Assembly (NCBI RefSeq): GCF_007970665.1
Contig: NZ_CP042430.1
Coordinates: 744,001-808,000, forward strand
Direction: 5' to 3'
DNA from: Baekduia soli
Lineage (GTDB): Bacteria > Actinomycetota > Thermoleophilia > Solirubrobacterales > Solirubrobacteraceae
DNA: 64,000 bases
Shown: positions 1-8,442 of the stretch, one piece after another
Numbering within the stretch: position 1 is the first letter of the stretch
Layout of the letters: each line of letters begins with the position of its first letter
Notes under the pieces: model-generated
Told to the model about the DNA's origin: nothing
What the model saw: only the letters and a program-made list of their open reading frames with translations
Databases searched by the model: none
Made by a program: the position numbers and the translations under genes

Positions 1-646
1 TCGCGGCGCTGAACAGCGGATGGCACGCGCTGAGCACGAGCGTGTCCGTGCGGGCCCGGCCCAGGATCCACAGCGCGTCGGGGTCGACGATGCGCGTGCG
101 CTCCACGTTGTAGGTGAAGGTCGCGTAGGGCATCTCGATGGTGATCGCGTCGCCCGCGCGCAGGCGGTCGATGTGCCGGAACGGGGCCAGGTAGGTCGTG
201 CGGTGCCCGGCGATCGCCGTCGTGCCCGGCACCCCGGGCAGCGCGGTCTGGTCGTAGGTCCCGGGACCCTTGCGCAGCGCCGCGGCGCTCGAGCCCTTGA
301 CGACCACGAAGTCGGCGCCGATGCGCGGGATGCGGATGCGGCCCACGGCGTCGCCCTCGGCCGTGCGCCGGCGCAGCGAGCGCGCGAGGAACGCGATGCG
401 CCGGCGGTCGCCGGCCAGGCCGGCCAGGGCCCGCGCCTCCAGCCGCGTCGGGCCGGCGCGCTGCAGCCGGCGCAGGTCGTCGCGCAGCCCGTCCTGGCGC
501 AGCCGGGTCTGCAGCGCGGTTACCGGCTCCTGCCACAGCAGCGTGAGCACGGCGTCGGCCAGGACGAGCGCCCCGGCGACGATGAGGACCGTCGAGGCGG
601 CCCGCAGCGCGCGGCGGCGCCGGGGGGAGGCGGTGGGCGCCGGCAC
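1..646 (-). CDS. Class E-like sortase, 3' end cut by window edge
   Basis: Transpeptidase that would anchor surface proteins or build pili at the outer face of the membrane. The frame opens with GTG at 646, six bases after the stop of the upstream M28-like gene, and runs off the window. It has a basic N-terminus, one hydrophobic segment near residues 16-35, then a sortase barrel with the family hallmarks TAIAGHR (His148) and LSACHP (Cys208). The catalytic Arg normally lies about 8-10 residues past the Cys and is therefore outside the window. About 215 residues are visible. It forms a two-gene operon with the upstream protein. The sortase call is firm from the His and Cys motifs; the class E assignment is from general resemblance to actinobacterial enzymes. 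Confidence 0.88.
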   Translation of the reverse strand, partial: MPAPTASPRRRRALRAASTVLIVAGALVLADAVLTLLWQEPVTALQTRLRQDGLRDDLRRLQRAGPTRLEARALAGLAGDRRRIAFLARSLRRRTAEGDAVGRIRIPRIGADFVVVKGSSAAALRKGPGTYDQTALPGVPGTTAIAGHRTTYLAPFRHIDRLRAGDAITIEMPYATFTYNVERTRIVDPDALWILGRARTDTLVLSACHPLFSAA

Positions 647-652
647 GCGCGC

Positions 653-2419
653 CTACCGCCGCAGCGCCGACTCGGTGCCGCCGAGGGAGCCCGGACCGGC
701 GTAGCTGACCGGCCCGCGGACCGTGACGTCCTGGGGTCCCTCGTCGCGCGGGCGGCGCTTGCGCACCGCCACGAGCGCCGCCGACACCGCGCAGCCCCAG
801 AACAGGCTCCACAGCACCCAGGAGCCGATGGGCACGTGCCCGCCGGCGACGAGGATCGTCCAAAACCACACCGAGTGCGGGACGTCCAGGCCGAACGCCC
901 GGCCGTCGGCCAGCCCGACGAGCAGCACGGGCAGCAGCGCGGCGAGCACGAGCGCCAGGCCCGCCGGCCGCGGCAGGCGCAGGTCGGGCGAGGACGTCCA
1001 CAGCCACAGGTGCAGCGCCGGGACCGCGAGCGCCGCCGCGTACGGGTTGGCCAGCCAGAGCCCGGCCACGACCGCCCACGTGACCAGCCCGACCGCGATC
1101 CCCGCCCCCGGCGTGTCGGGATGGCCGCCGCCGGCGACCACGCGCAGCAGCGCGGGCCGCGTGAGCACCCAGCCGAGCACGAAGACGAGCACGATCGCCG
1201 CCAGCGCCCCGGCCGGCCCCGCGCCGAGGCGCAGCGCCACCGCCGGGATCGGCCCGCCCGGCGCCACCGCGATGAGCCCGACCAGGGCCAGCAGCACCGC
1301 GAACACGCAGGCCATGAGGAACGGCACCGCGGCCGAGAGGGTCCATGCCGCCCAGCGCAGCACGGGCTCGTTGCGCCGGCGGGTGCGCGCCAGGGCGTCG
1401 ACGCCCGCCACCAGCACGGGCAGCAGCAGCGTGCCGACGAGCAGGCGCACCGCCCACTCGGGCAGGACCTTGCCGCGGATGACGAGGTCGGCCCGCGGCG
1501 GCTGCGCCGCGTCGCGGAAGTCGTCCAGCGCGTAGAGCACCCGCAGCGCCGAGCGCCCGAACGCGCTCAGGCGCTCGCGGCTGACCGGGGCGCGGGCCGC
1601 CGGCGCCCGCTCGCCCGTGGCCGACAGCAGCACGGCGGGCTGGCCGGCGCGCAGGAACGCGCCCTGCTCGCCGACCGTCACCGGGACGGCCATCCGCAGC
1701 CACTGCGTCACCGCGCGCGGGCCGCCGGGATCGGTCCCGACCTCGGCGCGCACCGCGTTCTGCACCGTGCGCAGGAGCTGCAGCGGCGCCTGGCCCACCC
1801 CGTCGGACCAGCCGACGACGAACGGCCGGCGCCTGCCGGTCGCGCCGACGGCACCGAGCACGAGGACCGCGTCGGCGCGGCCGCCGAGCCGGCGGGCCTC
1901 CTCGCGGGCGCCCGCGAAGCCCCCGCTGCCGCCGCTGGTGGAGATGAACGTGATCGTGCGCCGCAGCCGGCCGTCGGCGGCGATCGTCGCCAGCTCGATG
2001 AGCGCCGCGGTCGCCGAGAGCTCCGCGCGGGCCCCGGGGCCGGCGGCGTCGCGGTGGGCGACGACGACCAGCGGCGGCCCCGGCGCGCCCGGGCGCGTGG
2101 CCACGACGTCGACGAGCGTGCGCCGTCCGTCGATCGTGTCGGCCTGGTAGCGGTGCTGCTCCACCGTGCCGGGGACGACGGCCCGCAGGCGCCGTGCGAC
2201 CTCGGAGGCCATCGCGTCGTCGGTCGCACTGCCGGGGCGCCGGCGCTCGTAGCGGGCGACGAGGTCGTCGAGCGTCTGCTGCGCCCGCACCCCGTCGAAG
2301 GCGTCCGGCACCAGCGTCGTCCCCACCGCCCGCGGGCGATCCTGCAGGGAGAACGCCGCCACGAGCAGCGCGAGGAGCACGGGGACGAACGCGACGCGAT
2401 AGAGGCGCGGGTCGAGCAT
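653..2419 (-). CDS. M28-like membrane protein, active site apparently lost
   Basis: A 588-residue protein with one N-terminal membrane segment (about 9-25), an M28 aminopeptidase-like ectodomain (about 45-310), and a C-terminal half rich in hydrophobic segments (about 325-560, roughly seven or eight). The M28 motif H-x-D is kept (His122, Asp124). The bridging Asp region reads GARAELSATA instead of the usual GAxDNxSG, and the catalytic Glu-Glu region reads STSGGSGG (about 160-167). It is therefore probably a non-catalytic relative, perhaps a substrate-binding or scaffold protein. It lies 6 bases upstream of the sortase and is divergent from the response regulator with only 23 bases between start codons. 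Fold assignment fairly sure, function unknown. Confidence 0.7.
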   Translation of the reverse strand: MLDPRLYRVAFVPVLLALLVAAFSLQDRPRAVGTTLVPDAFDGVRAQQTLDDLVARYERRRPGSATDDAMASEVARRLRAVVPGTVEQHRYQADTIDGRRTLVDVVATRPGAPGPPLVVVAHRDAAGPGARAELSATAALIELATIAADGRLRRTITFISTSGGSGGFAGAREEARRLGGRADAVLVLGAVGATGRRRPFVVGWSDGVGQAPLQLLRTVQNAVRAEVGTDPGGPRAVTQWLRMAVPVTVGEQGAFLRAGQPAVLLSATGERAPAARAPVSRERLSAFGRSALRVLYALDDFRDAAQPPRADLVIRGKVLPEWAVRLLVGTLLLPVLVAGVDALARTRRRNEPVLRWAAWTLSAAVPFLMACVFAVLLALVGLIAVAPGGPIPAVALRLGAGPAGALAAIVLVFVLGWVLTRPALLRVVAGGGHPDTPGAGIAVGLVTWAVVAGLWLANPYAAALAVPALHLWLWTSSPDLRLPRPAGLALVLAALLPVLLVGLADGRAFGLDVPHSVWFWTILVAGGHVPIGSWVLWSLFWGCAVSAALVAVRKRRPRDEGPQDVTVRGPVSYAGPGSLGGTESALRR

Positions 2420-2424
2420 CCGCC

Positions 2425-2430
2425 TACAGT
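2425..2430 (+). promoter_or_regulatory. -10 box TACAGT before the response regulator
   Basis: TACAGT ends 12 bases before the ATG at 2443, in a 23-base divergent gap. No Shine-Dalgarno is visible, so a very short or absent leader is likely. Inferred from the same spacing at other genes here. Confidence 0.4.
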
Positions 2431-2442
2431 GTCTCTCAGACG

Positions 2443-3159
2443 ATGGCCGAACGCGCCCCCCGGATCCTCCTGGCGGACGACGAGCAGTCGATCCAGACGC
2501 TCCTGAGCTTCCCGCTGCGCAAGGACGGCTACGAGGTGACCACGGCCGCCGACGGCCGCGAGGCCCTGGCGCGGTTCGGCGAGGGCCGCTTCGACCTCGT
2601 CGTGCTCGACGTGATGATGCCCCGGATGGACGGCCTGGAGGTCTGCCGCCGGATCCGCGCGCGCCACAACGTGCCGATCATCATGCTCACCGCCAAGGCC
2701 GAGGAGATCGACAAGGTCCTCGGCCTGGAGCTCGGCGCCGACGACTACATCACCAAGCCGTTCTCCCTGCGCGAGTTCCGCAGCCGCGTCCGGGCTGCCC
2801 TGCGCCGCGCCGGCATGCAGACGGTCACCGACCCGCCCGAGGCCGAGGACCTGCCGCTGACGGTCCACGAGCTGTCGATCGACCCCGCCAAGCGCGCCGT
2901 GCGCGTCCGCGACACGCCCGTCGAGCTGACGTTCGTGGAGTTCGAGATCCTCAACGCCCTGGCCCGCAACCCGGGCCGCGTGTTCACCCGCGACATGCTG
3001 CTCACCCGCATCTGGGGCGACAGCGCCTACCGCGATCCGCGCACGATCGACGTCCACATCCGCCATCTGCGCGAGAAGCTCGAGACCGACGCCAAGGACC
3101 CCGAGTACCTGTTCACGGTCCGCGGCGTGGGCTACCGGTTCCGCGACGAGGCGCGATGA
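2443..3159 (+). CDS. OmpR/PhoB-family response regulator
   Basis: DNA-binding response regulator of 238 residues. The receiver domain (about 5-120) has the acidic pair Asp12/Asp13, phospho-acceptor Asp56 in LVVLDVMMP, the conserved Thr in MLTAK and Lys in YITKPF. The C-terminal winged-helix domain (about 140-235) ends with the typical DVHIRHLREKL and VRGVGYRF segments. The frame stays open further upstream, but ATG 2443 matches the domain start and the promoter-like box. It is followed by a histidine kinase and an HtrA-like protease, so the pair probably controls an envelope-stress or surface response. Its exact regulon cannot be read. Confidence 0.95.
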   Translation: MAERAPRILLADDEQSIQTLLSFPLRKDGYEVTTAADGREALARFGEGRFDLVVLDVMMPRMDGLEVCRRIRARHNVPIIMLTAKAEEIDKVLGLELGADDYITKPFSLREFRSRVRAALRRAGMQTVTDPPEAEDLPLTVHELSIDPAKRAVRVRDTPVELTFVEFEILNALARNPGRVFTRDMLLTRIWGDSAYRDPRTIDVHIRHLREKLETDAKDPEYLFTVRGVGYRFRDEAR

Positions 3160-3237
3160 CCCGGCCCGCGGCGGGGCCGCCCGGGCGCACGCCCGCAGCC
3201 GCCTGACGGGCGCCGACAGCGCACCGATGACGCTGAC

Positions 3238-4647
3238 ATGAGATCGCTGCGGACCCGCCTGGCGCTGCTGGTCTTCGTGATCGTCGCCGTCGCGGTCGGC
3301 GTCGTCGCGCTCGGGGTGCTGCAGTCGCTGGACGGCGCGCTGCGCGACCGCCAGCTGCGCGGGCTGCGCGAAACGGCCCGCCAGAACTCGGCGGCCATCG
3401 ACGCCGCCATCGACCGCGGGGACACCGCGGGGCGCATCAACCGCCTCGTGCGCGACGCGGCCGACCAGACGACCTCGCGCGTGACGCTGCTGGGCGTGGC
3501 GCGCACGCCCGGCGACGTCGAGACGTTCCTGAAGTCCGACTCGACCGCCGAGGTCGAGATCCGCGACCTGCAGTTCGACGTCGCGGTGCAGGCGGCGCGG
3601 ACGGGCCGTCCAGCGGTCGGCACGGAGGCCGGGGACGCCGGACGGATCGGCGAGGCGGCGCTGCCGCTGCGCTACCGCGACCCGCAGACGCGGCGCTGGG
3701 TCATCGGCTCGGTCATCGTCTGGTCGCGTCCGCTGGACGACATCGCCGACACGGTGGCCGTCGTGCGCAACCGGCTGCTGGCCGCCGCCGTCATCGCGCT
3801 GGTCGCCGCGGCCCTGGCCGCGATGGCGGTCTCCCGCGCCCTGTCGGCGCGCGTCAACCGCCTGCAGCGCGTCGCCGCCCGCGTCGCCGAGGGCGACCTG
3901 GCGGCGCGCTTCCCGGTCGACACGCGTGATGAGATCGGGCGCCTGGCGAGGACGCTGGAGGCCATGCGGCTCCAGCTCGCCGAGCTCGACGACGCCCGCA
4001 AGCGCTTCATCGCCACGGCCTCTCACGAGCTGCGCACCCCGCTGTTCAGCCTCGGCGGGTTCCTCGAGCTGCTCGAGGAGGAGGACCTCGACGAGGCCGA
4101 CCGGCGCCGGTTCGTCACCCAGCTGCGCGAGCAGGTCCTGCGGATGCAGAAGCTGGCCACCGACCTGCTCGACCTCTCCCGCCTGGAGGCCGGGTCGCTC
4201 GAGCTGCGCTCGGAGGAGACCGATCTCGGCGACATCGCCCGGCGCGTCGCCGGCGAGTTCGCACCCGCACTGGCCGCCCACGGCTCGCACGTCGAGCTGC
4301 GCCTGCCGCGCGACGCGGTGCGCGTCGACTGCGATCCCGAGCGCGTCGCCCAGGTCATGCGGATCCTGATCGACAACGCGATCACCCACACCCCGGCCGG
4401 GACCGACCTCGTCGTGTCGGCCTCGCGGCGCGCCGACCACGCCCGGCTCGGCGTCGGGGACTTCGGACCGGGTATCCATCGCACGATGCTGCCGCGGATC
4501 TTCGAGCCGTTCGTGACCACCGACGACGCCCAGGGGTCGGGCCTGGGGCTGGCCATCGCCCGGGAGTTGGCCGAGCGCATGAACGGCAGCCTCGCCGTCC
4601 AGAGCCAGGCCGGGCGCACGACGTTCACGCTGGAGCTGCCGGCATGA
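3238..4647 (+). CDS. Sensor histidine kinase (HAMP, HisKA, HATPase)
   Basis: Membrane sensor kinase of 469 residues, partner of the response regulator 78 bases upstream. A membrane segment at about 8-30 and another at about 180-200 enclose an extracytoplasmic sensor of about 150 residues. A HAMP linker follows (about 200-252), then the HisKA dimerisation domain with phospho-accepting His263 in TASHELRTPL, then the ATPase domain with an N-box (IDNAITHTP), a DFGPGI G1 box and GSGLGLAI G2 box. The stop overlaps the start of the HtrA-like gene as ATGA, so translation of the two is coupled and the protease may take part in signalling or be its main target. Confidence 0.95.
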   Translation: MRSLRTRLALLVFVIVAVAVGVVALGVLQSLDGALRDRQLRGLRETARQNSAAIDAAIDRGDTAGRINRLVRDAADQTTSRVTLLGVARTPGDVETFLKSDSTAEVEIRDLQFDVAVQAARTGRPAVGTEAGDAGRIGEAALPLRYRDPQTRRWVIGSVIVWSRPLDDIADTVAVVRNRLLAAAVIALVAAALAAMAVSRALSARVNRLQRVAARVAEGDLAARFPVDTRDEIGRLARTLEAMRLQLAELDDARKRFIATASHELRTPLFSLGGFLELLEEEDLDEADRRRFVTQLREQVLRMQKLATDLLDLSRLEAGSLELRSEETDLGDIARRVAGEFAPALAAHGSHVELRLPRDAVRVDCDPERVAQVMRILIDNAITHTPAGTDLVVSASRRADHARLGVGDFGPGIHRTMLPRIFEPFVTTDDAQGSGLGLAIARELAERMNGSLAVQSQAGRTTFTLELPA

Positions 4648-5804
4648 CGCGCGCGGCGGCCCGGGCGGCCGCGCTGGCGGCGACGGTCGCGGCGGCCGCC
4701 GCCGCGGCGGGCTGCGGGGGCGACGCGGACCGCGGGGGCGGCGCGCCGCGGACGCTGGAGCGCACGACGCGCGTGGAGGTCGTCCAGCAGGCCGGCGACG
4801 CGCCGGCCGGCTTCGATCCCCAGGGCATCTACCGCCGCGAATCCCCCGGCGTGGTGACGATCGTGGCGTCGGGCTTCGGCGGCTCCGACCAGGGCGGTCT
4901 GGGCTCGGGGTTCGTGCTCGACGCCGGCGGCGAGATCGCCACCAACGCCCACGTCGTCACGACGGGCGAGGGCCGCGCGATCCGCAAGGCCGGCGTGGTC
5001 TTCGTGCGCTTCGGCGACGGCAACCAGGTCGGCGCCCGGGTCGTCGGCTTCGACCCGTTCGCCGACGTGGCCCTGCTGCGCGTCGACCCCGCGGGCCTCA
5101 CGCTGCACCCGCTCGTCCTGGGCTCGCTGCGCGACGTGCGGGTCGGCGAGCCCGTCGCGGCGATCGGCTCGCCGTTCGGCGAGGAGCGGTCGCTGTCGAC
5201 CGGCGTGATCTCGGCGACCGACCGCGACATCCAGTCGCTGACGGGCTTCCAGACCTCCGGCGCGCTGCAGACCGACGCCGCGATCAACAGCGGCAACTCC
5301 GGGGGCCCGCTGCTCGACGCCCGCGGGCGCGTCCTGGGGATCAACTCGCAGATCCGCACCACCTCGGGCGAGGGCAGCGGCGTGGGCTTCGCGGTGCCCG
5401 TCGACGCCGTGCGGCGCTCGCTGGACCAGCTGCGCGCCCGCGGCAGCGTGCGCTATGCCTACCTCGGGGTCTCCACCAAGGAGGTCTATCCGCAGCTCGC
5501 CGAGCAGTTCGACCTGGGGACCGACCGCGGCGCCTACGTGCAGGGCGTCGTCCCCGGCGGCCCCGCCGACCGGGCGGGCCTGCGCGCGGGGACCGACCGC
5601 CGCACGTTCCAGGAGGCCCCGTGGCGGATCGGCGGTGACATCATCACGGAGGTCGACGGGCGCGCCGTGCACGTGGACTCCGACGTCAGCGCCGCCCTGC
5701 TGGCCCACGACCCGGGCGACGTCATCCGGATGCGGATCGTGCGCGACGGGCACGTCAGGACGGTGACCGTGACGCTCGGCACCCGGCCGCTGCAGTCGCC
5801 CTGA
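4644..5804 (+). CDS. HtrA/DegP-type serine protease, predicted lipoprotein, with PDZ domain
   Basis: Envelope quality-control protease of 386 residues. The Ala-rich signal ends in a lipobox-like AAGC (Cys24), so the protein is probably lipid-anchored outside the membrane. The trypsin-like domain carries the triad His103 (NAHVV), Asp141 (DVALL) and Ser219 (NSGNSGGP). One PDZ domain follows (about 270-385). It is coupled by ATGA to the histidine kinase, a common arrangement in actinobacteria where such proteases act on misfolded or signalling proteins. Role in a particular stress is inferred. Confidence 0.93.
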   Translation: MTRAAARAAALAATVAAAAAAAGCGGDADRGGGAPRTLERTTRVEVVQQAGDAPAGFDPQGIYRRESPGVVTIVASGFGGSDQGGLGSGFVLDAGGEIATNAHVVTTGEGRAIRKAGVVFVRFGDGNQVGARVVGFDPFADVALLRVDPAGLTLHPLVLGSLRDVRVGEPVAAIGSPFGEERSLSTGVISATDRDIQSLTGFQTSGALQTDAAINSGNSGGPLLDARGRVLGINSQIRTTSGEGSGVGFAVPVDAVRRSLDQLRARGSVRYAYLGVSTKEVYPQLAEQFDLGTDRGAYVQGVVPGGPADRAGLRAGTDRRTFQEAPWRIGGDIITEVDGRAVHVDSDVSAALLAHDPGDVIRMRIVRDGHVRTVTVTLGTRPLQSP

Positions 5805-5886
5805 GCCGCACGCCGGCCCCGGGGCCGTGGAAAGCGCCCCGTCCGGGTACGGCCGATCCGCACCGAGCCACGAAGATGGGAAGCTG

Positions 5887-5916
5887 ATGACGATGAAGCG
5901 CGGGTGGCAGCCATGA
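5887..5916 (+). other. Nine-codon upstream ORF overlapping the trehalose-phosphate synthase start
   Basis: ATG at 5887 opens MTMKRGWQP, whose stop TGA overlaps the ATG at 5913 as ATGA. A weak GGGAAG lies a few bases upstream. It could couple translation to the next gene or be a chance frame; the next gene itself lacks a clear Shine-Dalgarno. Confidence 0.3.
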
Positions 5917-7373
5917 GCGAGGAACGACGACCCCTGGTCCTGGTCTCCAACCGGGGACCGGTCACCTTCGGCGACGACGGCGGGTTCAAGCGCGGCACGG
6001 GCGGCCTGGTCACGGCCCTGACCGGCCTGGCCTCCCATCGCGAGGTCGTGTGGATCGCGTCGGCGCTGACCGACGGCGACGCCCGCAAGGCCCGGGAGTC
6101 CGACGGCACGTCGTTCCGCATCGAGGCCGACGACGGCGACTTCCAGGTCCGCCTCGTCGAGAGCGACCCCGAGGCCTACGACCGCTTCTACAACATCTTC
6201 GCCAACCCGATGCTGTGGTTCATCCAGCACTACCTCTGGGACCTGTCCAACGCCCCGGACGTGCGCCGCAACGAGATCGAGGCGTTCGAGTTCGGCTACA
6301 ACGTCGTCAACGAGGACCTCGCCAAGGCCGTCGTCGAGGAGATCGAGGGCATCGACGAGCCGGTCGTGATGGTCCACGACTACCACCTGTACACGCTGCC
6401 GGCGCTCGTGCGGCGCGCGCGCCCCGACGCGTTCCTGCACCACTTCGTGCACATCCCGTGGACCCAGCCCGACGCGTGGCGCGTGCTGCCCCGCGGCGTG
6501 CGCCGCGAGATCTACGAGGGCCTGCTGGCCAACGACATCATCGGGTTCCACACGCGCTCCTACCGGTGGAACTTCCTGCAGTGCTGCCGCGACCTGCTCG
6601 ACAACGTCGAGGTCGACTTCGAGGCCGGCATCGTGCGCTTCGAGGACCGCGAGGTGTGGGTCCGCGCCTACCCGCTGCCCATCGACGCCAAGGCGATCCG
6701 GCGCACGGCCCAGTCCGCGCGGGTCGACGAGCTCGAGCGCGAGCTGCTGCGCCGGCGCCGCGAGCACCTCGTGCTGCGCGTCGACCGCGCCGACCTGTCC
6801 AAGAACGTGCTGCGCGGGTTCACGGCGTTCGACCTGTTCCTCGAGCAGCACCCCGAGTTCAGCGAGCGCGTGACGTTCGTGGCCCAGCTCATGCCGTCGC
6901 GGACCGACGTGCCGGAGTACGCGGAGTACCTCGAGCGCATCGAGGCCATCGTGGCCGTCGTCAACCACCGCCACGGGACGCCGGACTGGATGCCGATCCA
7001 GCTCAAGCTCAAGGACGACCTCGAGGAGGCCGTCGCGGCCTACAAGAACTACGACGTCCTGCTCGTCAACGCGATGTTCGACGGCATGAACCTGGTCGCC
7101 AAGGAGGGGCCGATGGTCAACGAGCGCCACGGCGTCTCCATCCTGTCGGAGAACACCGGCGCCCACGAGGAGCTCGGCGAGTTCGCGCTGAGCGTCAACC
7201 CGTTCGACATCCAGGAGCTGGCGGACTCGATCCACGCCGCCCTGACGATGGGCCCCGGCGAGCGCGCGCGCAGGGCCGAGGGCCTGCAGGCCATCATCAC
7301 CTCGCGCGACCCCGGCGACTGGATCGACGAGCAGATCGCCGACATCCGCAAGAAGGCGGGCGTCGAGGCCTGA
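5913..7373 (+). CDS. otsA: Trehalose-6-phosphate synthase (GT20)
   Basis: Cytosolic glycosyltransferase joining UDP-glucose and glucose-6-phosphate to trehalose-6-phosphate, part of osmoprotection. About 486 residues, normal for the family. The N-terminal loop reads LVLVSNRGPV with the GTGGL glycine-rich stretch after it. Further motifs are HDYHLYTLPALVRRA, HIPWTQPD, IGFHTRSY, and in the C-terminal half LLVNAMFDGMNLVAKEGP and LSENTGAHEELG. GTG at 5904 in the same frame is an alternative start three codons upstream. No phosphatase gene follows; the downstream gene is convergent. Some actinobacterial GT20 enzymes make other sugar phosphates, so the exact product is a family inference. Confidence 0.85.
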   Translation: MSEERRPLVLVSNRGPVTFGDDGGFKRGTGGLVTALTGLASHREVVWIASALTDGDARKARESDGTSFRIEADDGDFQVRLVESDPEAYDRFYNIFANPMLWFIQHYLWDLSNAPDVRRNEIEAFEFGYNVVNEDLAKAVVEEIEGIDEPVVMVHDYHLYTLPALVRRARPDAFLHHFVHIPWTQPDAWRVLPRGVRREIYEGLLANDIIGFHTRSYRWNFLQCCRDLLDNVEVDFEAGIVRFEDREVWVRAYPLPIDAKAIRRTAQSARVDELERELLRRRREHLVLRVDRADLSKNVLRGFTAFDLFLEQHPEFSERVTFVAQLMPSRTDVPEYAEYLERIEAIVAVVNHRHGTPDWMPIQLKLKDDLEEAVAAYKNYDVLLVNAMFDGMNLVAKEGPMVNERHGVSILSENTGAHEELGEFALSVNPFDIQELADSIHAALTMGPGERARRAEGLQAIITSRDPGDWIDEQIADIRKKAGVEA

Positions 7374-7379
7374 GCGCGG

Positions 7380-7772
7380 TCACGGCGCGAACTCCGCGCC
7401 GGGGTCGGGGAGCGGCGCGGCGGCCGGCGGCGCCGCGACGGCGGGCGCGGCGGCCGGCGGCGGCGGAGCGCGCCGGTGGCGCCGGTGGCGCCGGCGCCGG
7501 TGGCGCCGCGGATGGGGCGCGGGCCGCGGCGCGGCGCCCCGGGCGCGTCGCGCGGCGGGCCGCCGGCGCGACGGGAGCGAGGACGGCGGCAGGGCCACGG
7601 GGGCCGCGCGCTGGGCGGCCCCCGCGACCGGGGGCGGGGCGGCCGGCGGCAGCAGCGGCGCCGAGCGCAGGCGGGGCCAGGCGACGACGAGCGCGATCGC
7701 CGTCAGCACGGCGGCGGCCCGGCCCACGTTGGACCAGCGGATGCGATGCAGGAGATCGAGCACGACCTCCAC
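7380..7772 (-). CDS. Small membrane-anchored Pro/Ala/Arg-rich protein
   Basis: A 130-residue frame with a GTG start at 7772, stopping 6 bases from the end of otsA (convergent). An amphipathic N-terminus and one membrane segment (about 18-33) are followed by a long Pro/Ala-rich tail with an Arg/His-rich run near the middle (HRRRRHRRHRR). Low-complexity tails of this kind occur on cell-wall-spanning anchors. It is also possible that the frame is not a gene, since the composition is extreme. I do not recognise a family. Confidence 0.45.
   Translation of the reverse strand: MEVVLDLLHRIRWSNVGRAAAVLTAIALVVAWPRLRSAPLLPPAAPPPVAGAAQRAAPVALPPSSLPSRRRPAARRARGAAPRPAPHPRRHRRRRHRRHRRAPPPPAAAPAVAAPPAAAPLPDPGAEFAP
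7475..7507. repeat. Short tandem repeat of GGTGGCGCC
   Basis: GGTGGCGCC occurs at 7475, 7484 and 7499, with an extra GGCGCC between the last two. It encodes the Arg/His run of the small membrane protein and is a likely hotspot for length change. Confidence 0.7.
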
Positions 7773-7828
7773 AGGGCCGGCCGAGCACGTTCCCGCCCCC
7801 CGGGCGTCGCCGGGCGGACGCGAGCCGC

Positions 7829-7834
7829 TATAGT
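7829..7834 (+). promoter_or_regulatory. -10 box TATAGT of the rpsF promoter
   Basis: TATAGT lies 27 bases before the rpsF ATG and is one of the best -10 matches in this GC-rich window. No clear -35 box is seen. The short leader would be the place for S6:S18 feedback, but I could not confirm that motif. Confidence 0.55.
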
Positions 7835-7861
7835 CGTCCGCCGCCCTCGGGGCGACTTCTT

Positions 7862-8245
7862 ATGCCTGCTCAGAACCCCACGTACGACCTCATGCTCCTG
7901 CTCGACACGGCTGCGCCGGACGACCAGAAGAGCAAGGTGCTCGCCGAAGCCGAGCGCATCCTGCAGACCAACGGCGCCACCGTCGTCGGCACGCACGACT
8001 GGGGCGTGCGCCGGACCGCCTTCGAGATCCGCCACAAGAACGACGCCGAGTACCACCTGCTCCAGTTCCAGGGCGGCCCGGAGGTCCCGGCCGCGCTGAG
8101 CCGCTACCTGCGGATCACCGACGGGGTCGTGCGCTTCCGCGTCATCAAGCTCCGCGCCGGCACGCCGCCGCCGCCGGACCTGCGCGCCGCCGCCGAGCCC
8201 GTGGCCGAGGCGCCGGCCGAGTCGGCGCCCGTCGAGCGCCTGTAG
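7862..8245 (+). CDS. rpsF: 30S ribosomal protein S6
   Basis: Primary 16S rRNA-binding partner of S18 in the small-subunit platform. 127 residues. It begins YDLMLLLDTAAP after a short lead, has the W-G-x-R-R core (DWGVRRTAFEIRHK), and ends in an Ala/Pro/Glu-rich tail typical of high-GC S6. ATG 7862 is chosen because it gives the family N-terminus and follows the TATAGT box. The usual order rpsF-ssb-rpsR-rplI is kept, except that a pentapeptide protein is inserted after ssb. Confidence 0.96.
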   Translation: MPAQNPTYDLMLLLDTAAPDDQKSKVLAEAERILQTNGATVVGTHDWGVRRTAFEIRHKNDAEYHLLQFQGGPEVPAALSRYLRITDGVVRFRVIKLRAGTPPPPDLRAAAEPVAEAPAESAPVERL

Positions 8246-8395
8246 CGCCAGCGCCCACCCCGGCAGGACCCGCAGCGCCGCCTCCGCGGCGCTGTCGTCG
8301 TCCTGGGGCGCGTCAGATCGCCGCCGTCCGCGGCGACCCTGCAACGAAAGCCCCCAAACTCCACGGAGTCCGGCGGTCCGGTCCGGACCGGCCCC

Positions 8396-8401
8396 TAGAC
8401 T
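8396..8401 (+). promoter_or_regulatory. -10 box TAGACT before ssb
   Basis: TAGACT lies 41 bases ahead of the ssb GTG, in a 197-base gap after rpsF, so ssb likely has its own promoter besides read-through. A -35 box is not evident. Confidence 0.45.
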
Positions 8402-8442
8402 CGCCGCACACTTCGAAGTTCGCCCCCGAAAGGAGCCACAGC

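Noticed and set aside
20-2506. Very long open frame on the plus strand, antisense to the sortase and M28-like genes
   Set aside because: Arg/Pro/Gln-rich composition without motifs; the opposite strand holds real domains. Such shadows are normal at this GC content.
4023-7235. Open frame of more than 1000 codons on the minus strand
   Set aside because: It lies opposite the kinase, the HtrA-like protease and trehalose-phosphate synthase; low-complexity His/Val/Asp/Gln-rich shadow of their codon pattern.
7440-7520. CRISPR-like GC repeat
   Set aside because: It is a simple 9-base coding tandem repeat without spacers.
7780-7861. S6:S18 autoregulatory RNA in the rpsF leader
   Set aside because: The leader is short and I could not see the needed bulged stem; a covariance search would be needed.
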